Assembly (NCBI RefSeq): GCF_028553765.1
Contig: NZ_CP067134.1
Coordinates: 2,709,001 to 2,773,000 of the forward strand
DNA: 64,000 nt
Source of the DNA: Paracoccus stylophorae
Lineage (GTDB): Bacteria > Pseudomonadota > Alphaproteobacteria > Rhodobacterales > Rhodobacteraceae
Direction: 5' to 3'
Of this stretch, positions 9,096 through 18,546 are shown one piece after another. The notes under the pieces were generated by a model. The model was not told the origin of the DNA and ran no database searches. It saw nothing but the letters and a program-made list of their open reading frames with translations. Position 1 is the stretch's first letter. Each line of letters opens with the position of its first letter. The translations under genes were made by a program, and so were the position numbers.

Positions 9096-11429
9096 TCAGT
9101 AAGCGGCGCTGCCGGTCCCGGCGGGCAGCGCGCCATAGGGCAGCCAGACCGTCTTCCACTGGACCGCGTGATGCAGGAACGCCGCCCCCTGCGCATCCGG
9201 TCCGGTCCAGTCGCGATTGACCGGCGACCAGACGGGCTTCAGATTGCCCCCCGCCGCACGCTCGACCCGTTCCAGCCCCTCGCCGCCGCCGACATGCCAC
9301 ATCGCGGCCACGCCATCATGCGCGGCGGCGACGGGCGCAAGCTCGGCCGTGGCGCCGGTGACGATATTGACGACGCCGCCGGGCAGGTCCGAGGTGTCGA
9401 ACACCTGATACAGATCCGCCAGCACCAGCGGATCGTCCTGCGAGGCGATGGCAACGACGCTGTTGCCCATCGCGATGGCCGGCATCACCAGCGACATGAA
9501 CGCCGCCAGCGGCTGGCGGTTCGGGCAGGTGATGGCCATGACGCCGTAAGGTTCGGGGATCACGTTGACCAGATGCCCCGGTCTAGTCTGCACATTCGCG
9601 CCATCGAACTTGTCCGCGCGCGCGGCATAGTGAAAGGCGCGCGCGATGGCCGCATCGGCCTCTGCGCGGCTGGTGCGCGCGGCGAAATCGTCGGCGCGCG
9701 CAGCGAGGTTCTCGGCGATGTAATACAGCACCTGCGCCCGGCCGTCCCCGCCCATCGCGGCCCATTTGCCGGCCTTCGCCGCCGCCTCGACCGCGTTGCG
9801 GATGTCCTTGCGGTTGCCCAGCGGCGCCAGCCCGCCCGGCACCGTGTACATCGCGCCCCCGTCCGGCCGTTTCTGCGCCCCGCCCAGATACAGCTTCATC
9901 GTCCGGTCGATGCCGCCGCCCTTGCCCTCGCCCTCCGCCATCAGCACAGGTGGCGTCGGCGCAGTGTCCTTCGCCGGTTTCACCGGCGGCTCGGCCAGAT
10001 AATCCCGCATCCCGGTGCGCCCGCCCTCGCGCCCGAAACCGCTTTCGCGATAGCCGCCGAAGGGGGCGGCGGCATCGAACATGTTCGCGCCGTTGATCCA
10101 GACGACGCCGGCCTTGATCCGCGCGGCGATGTCGGTGGCGACCGCCGCGCTTTCCGACCAGACCGACCCGGCCAGACCATAGCGCGTGTTGTTGGCCAGT
10201 TCGACCGCCTCATCGGCGGTGCGGAATGTGGACAGCGTGGCGATGGGACCGAAGATTTCCTGCACCATCCCCGGATTGGCGGGGGCGATGTTGCGCAGAT
10301 AGCCGGGCGCGATGAAACACCCCTCGCCCGCCTGCCCTCCGACCAGTTCGGCCCCGGCGGCGGTGGCCGCGGCGCAGATCGACAGGATGCGATCCTTTTG
10401 CACCGGATCGACAATGGCGCCGATATCGGTCGATTTGTCCAGCGGCGCACCCACGCGCAGCCGGTCCATGCGCGCGCGCAGCAGCGATTCGAACCGCGAC
10501 GTCACCGCCTCGGCCACCAGGATGCGCGATCCGGCGCAGCAGACCTGACCCTGATTGAACCAGATCGAGTCCACCACCCCTTCGACCGCGGCGTCCAGAT
10601 CGGCGTCGTCCATGATCACGAAGGGCGATTTGCCGCCCAGTTCCAGCGTCAGTTTCGTGCCGGTTCCGGCCAGCGTCGCGGCAATGCCGCGCCCCACCTG
10701 GGTCGAGCCGGTAAAGGCGATCTTGTCCGGCTGCGCCCGGACCAGCGCAGCCCCGGTCGCGCCGTCGCCGGTGACGATGTTGACGACGCCCTCCGGCAAT
10801 CCGACCTGACGGCAGATTTCGGCAAAGGCCAGCGCGGTCAGCGGCGTGTATTCCGCCGGTTTCAGCACCACCGTGTTGCCGGCAGCCAGCGCCGGCGCGA
10901 TCTTCCAGGCCAGCATCAGCAGCGGAAAGTTCCACGGGATGATCTGGCCGCAGACGCCAAGGGGCGCGTGGCCGGGAAATTCGTCGTCGCGCAGCTCCGC
11001 CCAGCCGGCGTGATGATAGAAATGGCGCGCGACCAGCGGCACGTCGATGTCGCGGCTTTCGCGGATCGGCTTGCCGTTGTCCAGCGTTTCCAGAACCGAC
11101 AGAAAGCGTTCGCGTTTCTGGACATGGCGCGCGATGGCATAGAGATACCGTGCCCGTTCGCTGCAGGACAGCTTTGCCCATCTGTTCTGCGCCTTGCGCG
11201 CCGCCTTTACCGCCTCGGCGACATCCTGTTCGGTGCCCTGCGCGATCTGGGCCAGCGCCTCGCCGGTTGCCGGGTCGCGCGTGGTGAAGCTGTCGCCCGG
11301 ACGGGTAAAGCTGCCGCCGATGAAATGGCCGAACGGGCCACGGTCGCGCAACCAGTCGCGAACGGCGCTGCTGTCTTCGACCGAGGGGCCGTATTCCATG
11401 CTTTCCATGATTTCGCTCACGCGGCTCAT
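9096..11429 (-). CDS. Double-domain aldehyde dehydrogenase, ALDH16-like
   Basis: A 777-aa protein. Residues about 1-490 form a full ALDH: Rossmann region [24 protein letters not shown] with the general-base Glu, and catalytic Cys in [12 protein letters not shown]. Residues about 515-777 repeat the ALDH cofactor-domain pattern ([31 protein letters not shown]) but no catalytic Cys motif follows, so this half looks like a pseudo-domain. This layout matches ALDH16, which is known from Rhodobacteraceae. The ATG is preceded by GAGGAAGAA. It starts 7 bp after the deoC stop, so it probably oxidises the acetaldehyde that DeoC makes. Confidence 0.88.
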   Translation of the reverse strand: MSRVSEIMESMEYGPSVEDSSAVRDWLRDRGPFGHFIGGSFTRPGDSFTTRDPATGEALAQIAQGTEQDVAEAVKAARKAQNRWAKLSCSERARYLYAIARHVQKRERFLSVLETLDNGKPIRESRDIDVPLVARHFYHHAGWAELRDDEFPGHAPLGVCGQIIPWNFPLLMLAWKIAPALAAGNTVVLKPAEYTPLTALAFAEICRQVGLPEGVVNIVTGDGATGAALVRAQPDKIAFTGSTQVGRGIAATLAGTGTKLTLELGGKSPFVIMDDADLDAAVEGVVDSIWFNQGQVCCAGSRILVAEAVTSRFESLLRARMDRLRVGAPLDKSTDIGAIVDPVQKDRILSICAAATAAGAELVGGQAGEGCFIAPGYLRNIAPANPGMVQEIFGPIATLSTFRTADEAVELANNTRYGLAGSVWSESAAVATDIAARIKAGVVWINGANMFDAAAPFGGYRESGFGREGGRTGMRDYLAEPPVKPAKDTAPTPPVLMAEGEGKGGGIDRTMKLYLGGAQKRPDGGAMYTVPGGLAPLGNRKDIRNAVEAAAKAGKWAAMGGDGRAQVLYYIAENLAARADDFAARTSRAEADAAIARAFHYAARADKFDGANVQTRPGHLVNVIPEPYGVMAITCPNRQPLAAFMSLVMPAIAMGNSVVAIASQDDPLVLADLYQVFDTSDLPGGVVNIVTGATAELAPVAAAHDGVAAMWHVGGGEGLERVERAAGGNLKPVWSPVNRDWTGPDAQGAAFLHHAVQWKTVWLPYGALPAGTGSAAY

Positions 11430-11436
11430 TTCTTCC

Positions 11437-12384
11437 TCAGGCGATGGCTTGACGATACCCGGCGGCATAGCGGCCGGTGACGTGATGGCTGATCTGGCGT
11501 TCGATATCGCCCAGAAGGCTGCTGGCGCCGATGCGGAACAGGTCGGGCGCCAGCCAGTCGCGGCCCAGCTCTTCGCGCATCAGGATCTGCCAGGCGATGG
11601 CGTCTTTGGCCGTGCGCAGCCCGCCTGCGGGTTTGAAGCCGACCTTGTGGCCGGTGCGCGCGTGATGGTCGCGGATGGCGCGGCACATGACCAGCGAGAC
11701 GGGAAGCGTGGCGTTCACCCCCTCTTTCCCGGTCGAGGTCTTGATCCAGTCCGCGCCCGCCTGCATCGCCACATGGCTGGCGCGGGCGACGTTTTCCAGC
11801 GATTTCAGATCGCCGGTGGCCAGGATCGCCTTCATGCGGGCGGTGCCGCAGGCGTCGCGCATGGCGCGGATTTCGTCATACAGCGCGCTCCATTCGGCGC
11901 GCAGGACATGGGCGCGCGCGATCACGATGTCGATCTCGTCCGCGCCCTGATCCACGGCATGACGAATTTCCGCCAGCCGCAGATCCAGCGGCATCAGCCC
12001 TGCGGGAAAGCCGGTGGCGACGCTGGCGACGGGGATGCCCGAATTGCCAAGCGCGCGTTTCGCCGCCGCCACCATCGTCGGATAGACGCAGACCGCGCCG
12101 GTGGTCAGGCCCTGCACGCCCATCGCGTCCAGCAGATCGGGGGCGACCGGCTGGCGCGCCTTGGCGCACAGGCGGGCGACGCGGTCGGGCGTGTCGTCGC
12201 CCGACAGCGTGGTCAGGTCGATGCAGCGGACCGCGTTCAGCAGCCAGCCGGCCTGCCATTCCTTTTTCAGGCTGCGCCGGACCGGCAGGGTCGCGGCGCG
12301 GCGTTCGACCGCCGGGGTGTTGATGCGAATATCGCCCAGAAGATGGGCGTCCAGCCCGGTGCCGGGATTGCGCGTGCCTGACAT
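11437..12384 (-). CDS. deoC: Deoxyribose-phosphate aldolase
   Basis: A 315-aa class I aldolase that splits 2-deoxyribose-5-phosphate into glyceraldehyde-3-phosphate and acetaldehyde in deoxynucleoside catabolism. Seen: LTTGAVCVYPTMV, the EIDIVI strand, ADWIKTSTGKEG carrying the Schiff-base lysine, and VGFKPAGGLRT with the second active-site lysine. It is longer than E. coli DeoC because of an N-terminal extension of about 50 residues. The start MSGTRNPG was chosen for AGAGGCGAC just upstream. First gene of a two-gene unit with the ALDH16-like gene. Confidence 0.94.
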   Translation of the reverse strand: MSGTRNPGTGLDAHLLGDIRINTPAVERRAATLPVRRSLKKEWQAGWLLNAVRCIDLTTLSGDDTPDRVARLCAKARQPVAPDLLDAMGVQGLTTGAVCVYPTMVAAAKRALGNSGIPVASVATGFPAGLMPLDLRLAEIRHAVDQGADEIDIVIARAHVLRAEWSALYDEIRAMRDACGTARMKAILATGDLKSLENVARASHVAMQAGADWIKTSTGKEGVNATLPVSLVMCRAIRDHHARTGHKVGFKPAGGLRTAKDAIAWQILMREELGRDWLAPDLFRIGASSLLGDIERQISHHVTGRYAAGYRQAIA

Positions 12385-12492
12385 GTCGCCTCTGCCGTTG
12401 GGATCGTCCGCCACGCTAGACCCGCCCGACCAGCGCGGCAAGACGCGCACACTGGCGCGACGCGGCGTTTGGGACGGATTGCGCCACGCGCC

Positions 12493-13164
12493 TTATTGAC
12501 GCGGCTTGCCCGACCACCGCGTCCACCATCCGCGCACCCGCCCGCGTGCGTCCCGTGCATCCGCGGCCACACGGTCGCTGGTGCGGTCCCACCGGTCATC
12601 CACGGACTTGATCGCGGGGTCGATCGTGCGTTCGCGGAACTGCGCCCACATCCGCCAGATCAGCCCAAGCAGGATCAGCAGGATGGCGCAGATCACCATC
12701 GCGGCCCAGTTGCGGGGCCGGTCGTTCGGATTGGCCAGCGTGTCGATCGAGATGGCGTTGGGATAGGCCGTCAGCCACGGAATCCGCCAGCCATAGGCGG
12801 TCACGCTGACCCAGGTCGGATCGCCCGAGGTCGATTTCAGGTTCGTCGCCTCGGCATGCAGATTGGCGCTGTCGTATTTGAAATAGGGCGGCCAGATCCA
12901 GCCGGTATCCTCGTTGCGATAGACGAAGACCTTGCCGTTGGGGCGCACCGTCTCGATGAAGCGGACATCGCGCTGACCGGCGGCATTCTCGACCGTGCCA
13001 GTATCTTCCGAGGCGTAGAAGATCGCGTTCGACGTCGTGACGGGGGTCAGCCGGTTATAGGTGTTGGTGATGCGGACCGTGTTCTTCGACGGCAGCGCGT
13101 AATCCAGAAACAGGAACACCGCGACCCCCAGCAGGACCCCCAGAACCACCTTGACGTAATACAT
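12493..13164 (-). CDS. DUF1523-type membrane protein
   Basis: A 223-aa protein with an N-terminal membrane anchor (VKVVLGVLLGVAVFLFLDYAL), a roughly 130-residue soluble part with the sequence NTYNRLTPVT...VRFIETVRPNGKVFVYRNEDTGWIWPPYFKYD, a second helix (MVICAILLILLGLIW) and a basic, Arg-rich cytoplasmic tail. This pattern fits the uncharacterised DUF1523 family. ATG at 13164 was preferred over the in-frame GTG two codons earlier because AGGGG then sits 9 bases upstream. Last gene of the seven-gene operon described under findings. Function unknown. Confidence 0.8.
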   Translation of the reverse strand: MYYVKVVLGVLLGVAVFLFLDYALPSKNTVRITNTYNRLTPVTTSNAIFYASEDTGTVENAAGQRDVRFIETVRPNGKVFVYRNEDTGWIWPPYFKYDSANLHAEATNLKSTSGDPTWVSVTAYGWRIPWLTAYPNAISIDTLANPNDRPRNWAAMVICAILLILLGLIWRMWAQFRERTIDPAIKSVDDRWDRTSDRVAADARDARGRVRGWWTRWSGKPRQ

Positions 13165-13177
13165 GTGCACAGGCCCC

Positions 13178-13459
13178 TTATTGCCAGTTGACCCAATAGA
13201 CGATCGCCATGATCGCCAGCGTCGGAAGGATGAAGACCAGCCACAGCAGCCGCGACTTCAGCGATCTGTCGAAGCCGACCATCGCCTTGCGGACAAACTC
13301 GTCCCGCAGGGCGTTGTTCCCCGCCATGTCGGGATGACGTTCGTCCCAGATTTCCTCAAGCCTTTCCCGCCTGAGCGAGCGGATATAGATGCGCAGCAGC
13401 AGATAGAACATCGCCTCCAGCAGAAAGACCAGCACGATCAGGCGAAACAACGCGATCAA
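13178..13459 (-). CDS. Small two-helix membrane protein, TTG start
   Basis: A 93-aa protein with one hydrophobic segment at each end (IALFRLIVLVFLLEAMFYLLL and LLWLVFILPTLAIMAIVYWV) joined by a charged stretch (RSLRRERLEEIWDERHPD). No ATG fits; the likely start is the TTG whose last two bases form the TGA stop of the upstream gene (TTGA overlap), which implies coupled translation. The stop is 13 bases before the DUF1523 start. Both neighbours are membrane proteins and may form a complex. I do not recognise a family. Confidence 0.7.
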   Translation of the reverse strand: MIALFRLIVLVFLLEAMFYLLLRIYIRSLRRERLEEIWDERHPDMAGNNALRDEFVRKAMVGFDRSLKSRLLWLVFILPTLAIMAIVYWVNWQ

Positions 13460-14844
13460 GACCCGTCCTCCGCCGCGCGGCCCCACGGACCTGCCGGACG
13501 CGGCAAGCCGGTATCGGACCGCGCGGCCGCTGCGCGACCCCACGGGCCGTCGCGGGTGGCCGGATCGGGCCGGGCCATTCCCGGTTCGGGGCCGAACAGG
13601 GCGGTGCGCGTGCCCTGCTTGTCGATGGCGTATTCGCGCGCCAGCATCTGCGCCACATATTCGCGCTTGGCGTCGGGCCAGCCCTGATACAGCCGATAGA
13701 ACAGCGGCTTGTGGGTGATGAACAACTGCCGCACATCGCGCGGCGCCAGCTCCGACAGCAGCCGGTTCACCAGATCCCGCGCCGGCCCGGGCGTCGCGCG
13801 GATGGCGTGGAAATAGGCCGGATCGCCGCTGTCGATCACCGGCCAGTCGCCGCCCTGTTCGGCATAGCGCTGCAACGCGGCCAGCCCCGCGATCTCGGGC
13901 GGCAGGTCGTCGCCCATGCGCCCGGCGGCGCGGCGCAGCGCGGCCCGTCCGCCATCGCCCGTGTCCAGCCCCAGCCGGATCGCCGCGTCGGCCAGGATGA
14001 AGTCGATCTTCTGGCGCAGGATCGGTGCGGCATCCGCGCCGCGCGCGTTGATGATCGGCTCGGCCAGCGCGTTGCGGGCCAGCCACGCGGCAATCGGATG
14101 GCGGTCTTGAACCGTCAGCGTCAGAAACCCCGGGACCTCGGTGCGTTGGGCGGGATCGGCAAAGATCATCGCCGGTTCGGCCGCCGACCGGATCAGATAG
14201 ACGCCGCCGAACCGCGCGGTCCAGAAATCGGGAACGTCGAACACGGTATGGTCCAGCCGCACCGGATGGCGCAGGACATCGCCCGATTTGCGGGCCTGTT
14301 CGATCATTTGCGCGATCAGCACGTCATCCCACCACGCATTGGGGTCGCGGCGGAACCTGTCGATCATCGCGGCCAGCCGGTCGGCCTCGGCCACGTGGTT
14401 GCCGGTCGTGTCGGCGGCAAGCGTGAGGCGCGAAATATTGGGAAGATCGGCGGGCCCGGCCAGACGCCAGACCCCGTCGTCGATCCGGCCGACCACCGCA
14501 TCGCGCGCGGTCAGGCTGAAAAGCTGGCTTTCGTTCTCGACGATGAAACGGCGCAGCACGTCGCGCAGAACCGACAGATCCGGGGTCAGCATCGGCGCGG
14601 TCTTCTGCTCGGTCGTCAGCAGGATGAACTGCCGCTCACCACCTTCGGGCGACAGATAGTCCATGTCGCCGAACTCGTCCCCGATCTCGGGGGAATGGCC
14701 GCCGATGTCGATGTGAAACTCGGTCAGGGCGGTCTGTCTGCCGGTGATGCGGTCCAGCGCGCGGTTATACAGCCCCACCCAGGCGGCCGAATCCACCCGG
14801 ATGAGATTGCCGAACATCAGCCCCTGCGCGATCAGGCGCTTCAT
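13456..14844 (-). CDS. Conserved protein of unknown function (DUF6638-like)
   Basis: A 462-aa soluble protein with no signal peptide. It begins MKRLIAQGLMFGNLIRVDSA and carries TEFHIDIGGHSPEIGDE near residue 40, a pattern I associate with a Rhodobacterales-specific family (DUF6638, from memory and unverified). There are no catalytic motifs I can name. The C-terminal 35 residues are low-complexity, with GPWGRAA occurring twice, and may be a strain-specific tail. The gene lies 52 bp after the AAA+ ATPase gene and overlaps the small membrane protein gene by 4 bases. Confidence 0.75.
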   Translation of the reverse strand: MKRLIAQGLMFGNLIRVDSAAWVGLYNRALDRITGRQTALTEFHIDIGGHSPEIGDEFGDMDYLSPEGGERQFILLTTEQKTAPMLTPDLSVLRDVLRRFIVENESQLFSLTARDAVVGRIDDGVWRLAGPADLPNISRLTLAADTTGNHVAEADRLAAMIDRFRRDPNAWWDDVLIAQMIEQARKSGDVLRHPVRLDHTVFDVPDFWTARFGGVYLIRSAAEPAMIFADPAQRTEVPGFLTLTVQDRHPIAAWLARNALAEPIINARGADAAPILRQKIDFILADAAIRLGLDTGDGGRAALRRAAGRMGDDLPPEIAGLAALQRYAEQGGDWPVIDSGDPAYFHAIRATPGPARDLVNRLLSELAPRDVRQLFITHKPLFYRLYQGWPDAKREYVAQMLAREYAIDKQGTRTALFGPEPGMARPDPATRDGPWGRAAAARSDTGLPRPAGPWGRAAEDGS

Positions 14845-14896
14845 GCCGGCAGGCCCTGTCGCGGCGTCCGTGCTGCGGCACCCATCCCTTGCGGCA

Positions 14897-16831
14897 CTAG
14901 ATTCCCTCCTTCCCCTCCTCGAACCGCCGCTTTGCCTCGGCCATGCGCTGCATGTTCCTGACGGCCTCCTCGATGGCGGTTTCGTCGGCGCTGTCGGCAT
15001 AGCGCCATTCGCTGTCGGCATAGCGGTTGATTTCCTGGATCACCATCTCGGTCGTGACCGGGCGGCGCAGCGCCTCGATCATCTCGAGCTTGCGGTCATA
15101 GGGCTGGTGCAGGAACGGTCCGGGCGTCTGGAACCAGTCGTCGGGCATGTCGAAATCCATCGCGCGGGATTTGACCGCGTCGGTGATGTTCTTGACCGAC
15201 CGGCCGGTGAAGCGCGGCTCGGCCTGGGCGATGGCGTGCAGATAGCTGCCCAGATCGGCAAGATCGTCCAGCGGGCCATGGGTCGCCGCGACATGGGCAA
15301 AGACCTTTTCCAGCCCCGGCTCGTGCGGGCGGGCATGACCCTCATAGCTTTCGGCGACCGCGCGCCGGATCGCCTGCGCCCGCATCAGATCGTGATCGCC
15401 CGTCGGGATCTGGTGGCGTTCGCCCAGCAACAGCCCCAGAATGTCGATGAAATCGGCGCGGGTCTTCGGCCCGTCGATCAGCAGCCTTGCGCTGGCACGC
15501 TGGCGCAGGGCGTCGTCGATATTCTCGGCGTGGTTGGAAAACATCCCGAACGTGGCATTGCCGCGCACCACCGTCTGGGCGCCGGCGAACGCCTCCATCA
15601 GGACGGCGGTGATTTCCTGCTGCCCGGACGAGGATTGCCGGTCGCCCCGCCGTCCGGCGATCTGGTCGATATCGTCGATGGTGCCGAAGCCGATCACCTT
15701 GGGGTCGATCACCGCGTTGACAAAGGCGCGCGCGTTCTGGCCCGACTTGCCCTGATAGCTGTCGATATTGTCCACAGACAGGTTGCGATAGCGGAACGGA
15801 TAATCCGCGACCTGGCAATATTCGTGGATCAGCCCGGCCATCATCTGGATCAGCGTGGTCTTGCCGGTGCCGGGGCGTCCGTCGCCCAGAAAGGTAAAGA
15901 CGAACCCGCCCAGTTCGACGAACGGGTTCATCATCCGGTCGAAATCATAAGCGACGATCATCCGCGCCAGCCGCATCGCCTGATGCTTGGCGATGGCGTT
16001 GCCCACCACCTCGTCGGGGCGCTTGAAGGTCATCGCCACCGGGCCGCGCTGTCGCTTGGTGGGCGGGGCAAAGCCCGCGATGGGCATGTCGTCGGCGGCC
16101 ACGCGCCACGACGCGCCGGTAAAGGCGCGGATGCGCGGCGCGTTCTGGGCCCGCGCGGCGACCGCGCTGGACAGCGCCTCGGCCCAGGCCAGGGCGGTGG
16201 CGATCAGGCTGGCGTCGTCCTTCGCCTCGCGCGCAAGGTTGCGATCCAGATCCCACAGCGCGCCCTGCAAGGCTGTCTGCGCGTTGTCGGTCAGGATCTC
16301 GTCCACGCTGACCGAATCGACCGTCCGGCCCGGGGCGTGATCGGCCAGCAGGAACGCCGTCGCATTGGCCAGCACCGACAGCGCCGCCAGCGATTCGACC
16401 GCCAGCAGTTCCGCGAATTCCCGGTGCCGGTCGGGTGACAGGCGGCTTTGCAGATTGATGCGTTTCAGTTCGGCCGCGCCCGATCGTGCCGCGACCTCGC
16501 CCGCGACGGCCAGCGCGATGGCGGTCGCCCGGCGCAGCACGCGCGCCATGGTCGCCGCCGCCGGCGTCAGCAGATCGTCGCCGCCCGCATCCTCGATCCT
16601 CTCCAGCAGATGCACGCCGTCGGCCTGCGCGGCGGGACGCCCGACCAGCCCCGGCGTCGTCGGGCGAAAGCGCGCGCCCGTCACGATCCCGGGCGAGCGT
16701 TCGGCCGCGGCCTCGGGCGTGGGCCGGCCCAGACGCGGCGCATGTTCGAACCCGGTCAGCAGCGACAGGGCCTGCGGGTAATGCTGCCGGATCTCGTCTT
16801 CGGGCAGTTCCATCTCGTTGCGCGCGTCCAT
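14897..16831 (-). CDS. AAA+ family ATPase
   Basis: A 644-aa protein. Residues 1-310 are a helical, Ala-rich N-terminal region. The AAA+ module follows: Walker A GDGRPGTGKTT with Lys324, Walker B VIGFGTIDDIDQI, sensor-1 region GMFSNHAENIDD with its Asn, and a likely arginine finger in LRQRASARL. A helical C-terminus with RFTGRSVKNITDAVKSR resembles an AAA+ lid. The family could be a remodelling or complex-assembly ATPase; no protease or nuclease domain is attached. The start abuts the stop of the upstream gene with no gap. Central enzyme of the seven-gene operon; partner proteins are probably its substrates or adaptors. Confidence 0.85.
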   Translation of the reverse strand: MDARNEMELPEDEIRQHYPQALSLLTGFEHAPRLGRPTPEAAAERSPGIVTGARFRPTTPGLVGRPAAQADGVHLLERIEDAGGDDLLTPAAATMARVLRRATAIALAVAGEVAARSGAAELKRINLQSRLSPDRHREFAELLAVESLAALSVLANATAFLLADHAPGRTVDSVSVDEILTDNAQTALQGALWDLDRNLAREAKDDASLIATALAWAEALSSAVAARAQNAPRIRAFTGASWRVAADDMPIAGFAPPTKRQRGPVAMTFKRPDEVVGNAIAKHQAMRLARMIVAYDFDRMMNPFVELGGFVFTFLGDGRPGTGKTTLIQMMAGLIHEYCQVADYPFRYRNLSVDNIDSYQGKSGQNARAFVNAVIDPKVIGFGTIDDIDQIAGRRGDRQSSSGQQEITAVLMEAFAGAQTVVRGNATFGMFSNHAENIDDALRQRASARLLIDGPKTRADFIDILGLLLGERHQIPTGDHDLMRAQAIRRAVAESYEGHARPHEPGLEKVFAHVAATHGPLDDLADLGSYLHAIAQAEPRFTGRSVKNITDAVKSRAMDFDMPDDWFQTPGPFLHQPYDRKLEMIEALRRPVTTEMVIQEINRYADSEWRYADSADETAIEEAVRNMQRMAEAKRRFEEGKEGI

Positions 16832-17398
16832 TCAGTCCTCTTCGGTCCAGACACCCGGATAATCCGTCACGAAGCCGTGGCGGTTCACGGCAAGCACCGC
16901 CTCGAACCCGGTTTCGGCGGCGCGGAAATGCCAGCGCCCGTCATCCTGCCGCCGGCAGGTCCGGTGCAGCGGCTTCAATCGCCAGTCGCCGGCGTCCAGC
17001 GACGCCGCCGCGCTGTCGCCGCCGCCGGCGGTCTTCAGCCGGTTCAGGGTCAGCGTCACGGTCGCCGGGGTAAAGCCAAGATCAAGATCCATCAGCCCGT
17101 GGCTGCCCGGCACCTCGTCGCCGTTCACGCGCCATTCGCCCTGACCTCCGCGCCGGATCGACAGGCTCAGCGCGCGCCCGCCCACCCGTCCCTGCACCCG
17201 GGCCGAGCGCGGCAGCCAGTCATCGCCGCACGCCACAGTGTATCCCATCCACGCCGGTCCTGCAGCATCGCGCCAGACCGCCATGCCCTCAAGCTGCCAC
17301 CGCTCGCCGTCATGGCGCAGGCAACAGGCGTCGTGGCCGGGCGTGTCCAGCCGCCGCCACAGGATCAGCACCCCCGTTCCCCCGCCGCCCGCAGCCAT
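16832..17398 (-). CDS. Putative glycolipid-binding domain protein (DUF1089-like)
   Basis: A 188-aa soluble protein. The order W-R-RLD near the N-terminus, YTVACGDDWLPRSARV, GEWRVNGDEV, HGLMDLDLGFTPATVTLTLNRL and the closing FVTDYPGVWTEED matches the putative glycolipid-binding family (PF06475), which has a beta-rich fold. The TGATG junction with the upstream gene (1-base overlap) shows coupling. Presence next to an AAA+ ATPase and membrane proteins suggests an envelope or lipid-linked role, but this is inference. Confidence 0.7.
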   Translation of the reverse strand: MAAGGGGTGVLILWRRLDTPGHDACCLRHDGERWQLEGMAVWRDAAGPAWMGYTVACGDDWLPRSARVQGRVGGRALSLSIRRGGQGEWRVNGDEVPGSHGLMDLDLGFTPATVTLTLNRLKTAGGGDSAAASLDAGDWRLKPLHRTCRRQDDGRWHFRAAETGFEAVLAVNRHGFVTDYPGVWTEED

Positions 17399-18546
17399 CA
17401 GCGATAGCCCGCGACGCGGCCGTCGGGGCCGGGCACGTATTTGCGGATGTCGCGAAACCCCGCCGGGTCCAGCGCGGCCAGCGCCTGATAGGGGCGCTGT
17501 GGCAGGATCAGCACGCGGGTGGCGCCGGTCGCGCCCTGCCCTGCGCCGTCCGCGTTCAGCGGGTCCAGCCGGAACACCTGCCGTTCGACCACGCTGAAAA
17601 GACCGCGGGATTCCAGCGTCGCACGCTCGGCCCGCAGATCCTCGACGGTCAGGGCCATCGCCCAATCCTCGCCCACGGGTGCTGCGGCGCTTTCCAGCAC
17701 CTGACGGATCGGGCCGTCCTGCAACGTGAACCCCTGCGAATAGATCGGGCCCAGCACGATCCGCCGCAGCCGCCGCGGATGCAGCGTGTCGAAATCGCGG
17801 TCGAAACCCTGCGCGATGGTCACCAGTTGCAGCGACGTCACCGATTGCGCCAGCAGATGCGCGCGCAACTCGGGCCAGCGTTTCGCATCCTCGTCCAGCG
17901 GGCGGCGGCCGCTGTCGTCGGTCTCCATCAGATAGATCACCGGCACGTTTAACCGGCTGTCATAGACCGCCCAGTGGATCAGCCAGCGCCGCCGCTGGCC
18001 GCCCTGCCCCGACAGCCGCAGCGCCTGCGGATGCATCTGCGGCCAGAACAGCCCCCCCGCCGCCAGCGCCTGGTAATACAGCCGCTGCGACAGCGCGTAT
18101 TGCAGCCGAGTGGGGATCGTCAGATCGCCGACGATCTGGCGGATCATGTCGTCCTTGATCGCGTCGGGCGTGGGCGTGCGGGCCAGTTCCTCGGCGGCCT
18201 GCGCGGCGTCGGCGGCGGTCTGCGCGATCTCGGCCCAGACCGGCAGGCCGGATTCGTGGATGTCGATGGTGACATGGCGGCGCAGCGGCCCCTCGATCCG
18301 GCCCGCGACCAGGTATTTCATCGACAGCGCATCCAGACTGGTCCCAAGCGCGGCCAGATACAGGCCGATGGCCTCGGTGTCCGTCCGCGTGAACAGCCCG
18401 TCGCGCACCATCTCGGACAGGGCGGCCGGCAAAACCGCCGCGATACGCCGCGTCTGGTCGAAAAAGGCGCGCGCGGTCAGGTCGTCGTCCAGCGCCCGGT
18501 GATCGGCGTCCAGATTGCCCGTTTCGGCCACCGCCTCAGCCGCCAT
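17398..18546 (-). CDS. Conserved hypothetical protein, 382 aa
   Basis: A soluble protein without signal peptide, membrane helix or motif I can assign. The first 140 residues are helical and Ala/Asp-rich. The middle (RLQYALSQRLYYQALAAGG, RRWLIHWAVYDSRLNVPVIYLMET) looks like a mixed alpha/beta domain, and the C-terminus contains RVLILPQRPYQALAALD. It overlaps the coiled-coil gene upstream by 11 bases and the glycolipid-binding-like gene downstream by 1 base, so it is firmly part of the operon. Function unknown. Confidence 0.72.
   Translation of the reverse strand: MAAEAVAETGNLDADHRALDDDLTARAFFDQTRRIAAVLPAALSEMVRDGLFTRTDTEAIGLYLAALGTSLDALSMKYLVAGRIEGPLRRHVTIDIHESGLPVWAEIAQTAADAAQAAEELARTPTPDAIKDDMIRQIVGDLTIPTRLQYALSQRLYYQALAAGGLFWPQMHPQALRLSGQGGQRRRWLIHWAVYDSRLNVPVIYLMETDDSGRRPLDEDAKRWPELRAHLLAQSVTSLQLVTIAQGFDRDFDTLHPRRLRRIVLGPIYSQGFTLQDGPIRQVLESAAAPVGEDWAMALTVEDLRAERATLESRGLFSVVERQVFRLDPLNADGAGQGATGATRVLILPQRPYQALAALDPAGFRDIRKYVPGPDGRVAGYR

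Noticed and set aside
9168..11480. 770-codon plus-strand frame opposite the aldehyde dehydrogenase
   Set aside because: The opposite strand has clear ALDH catalytic motifs and a good ribosome site; this frame is Gly/Arg/His/Asp-rich without any domain pattern.
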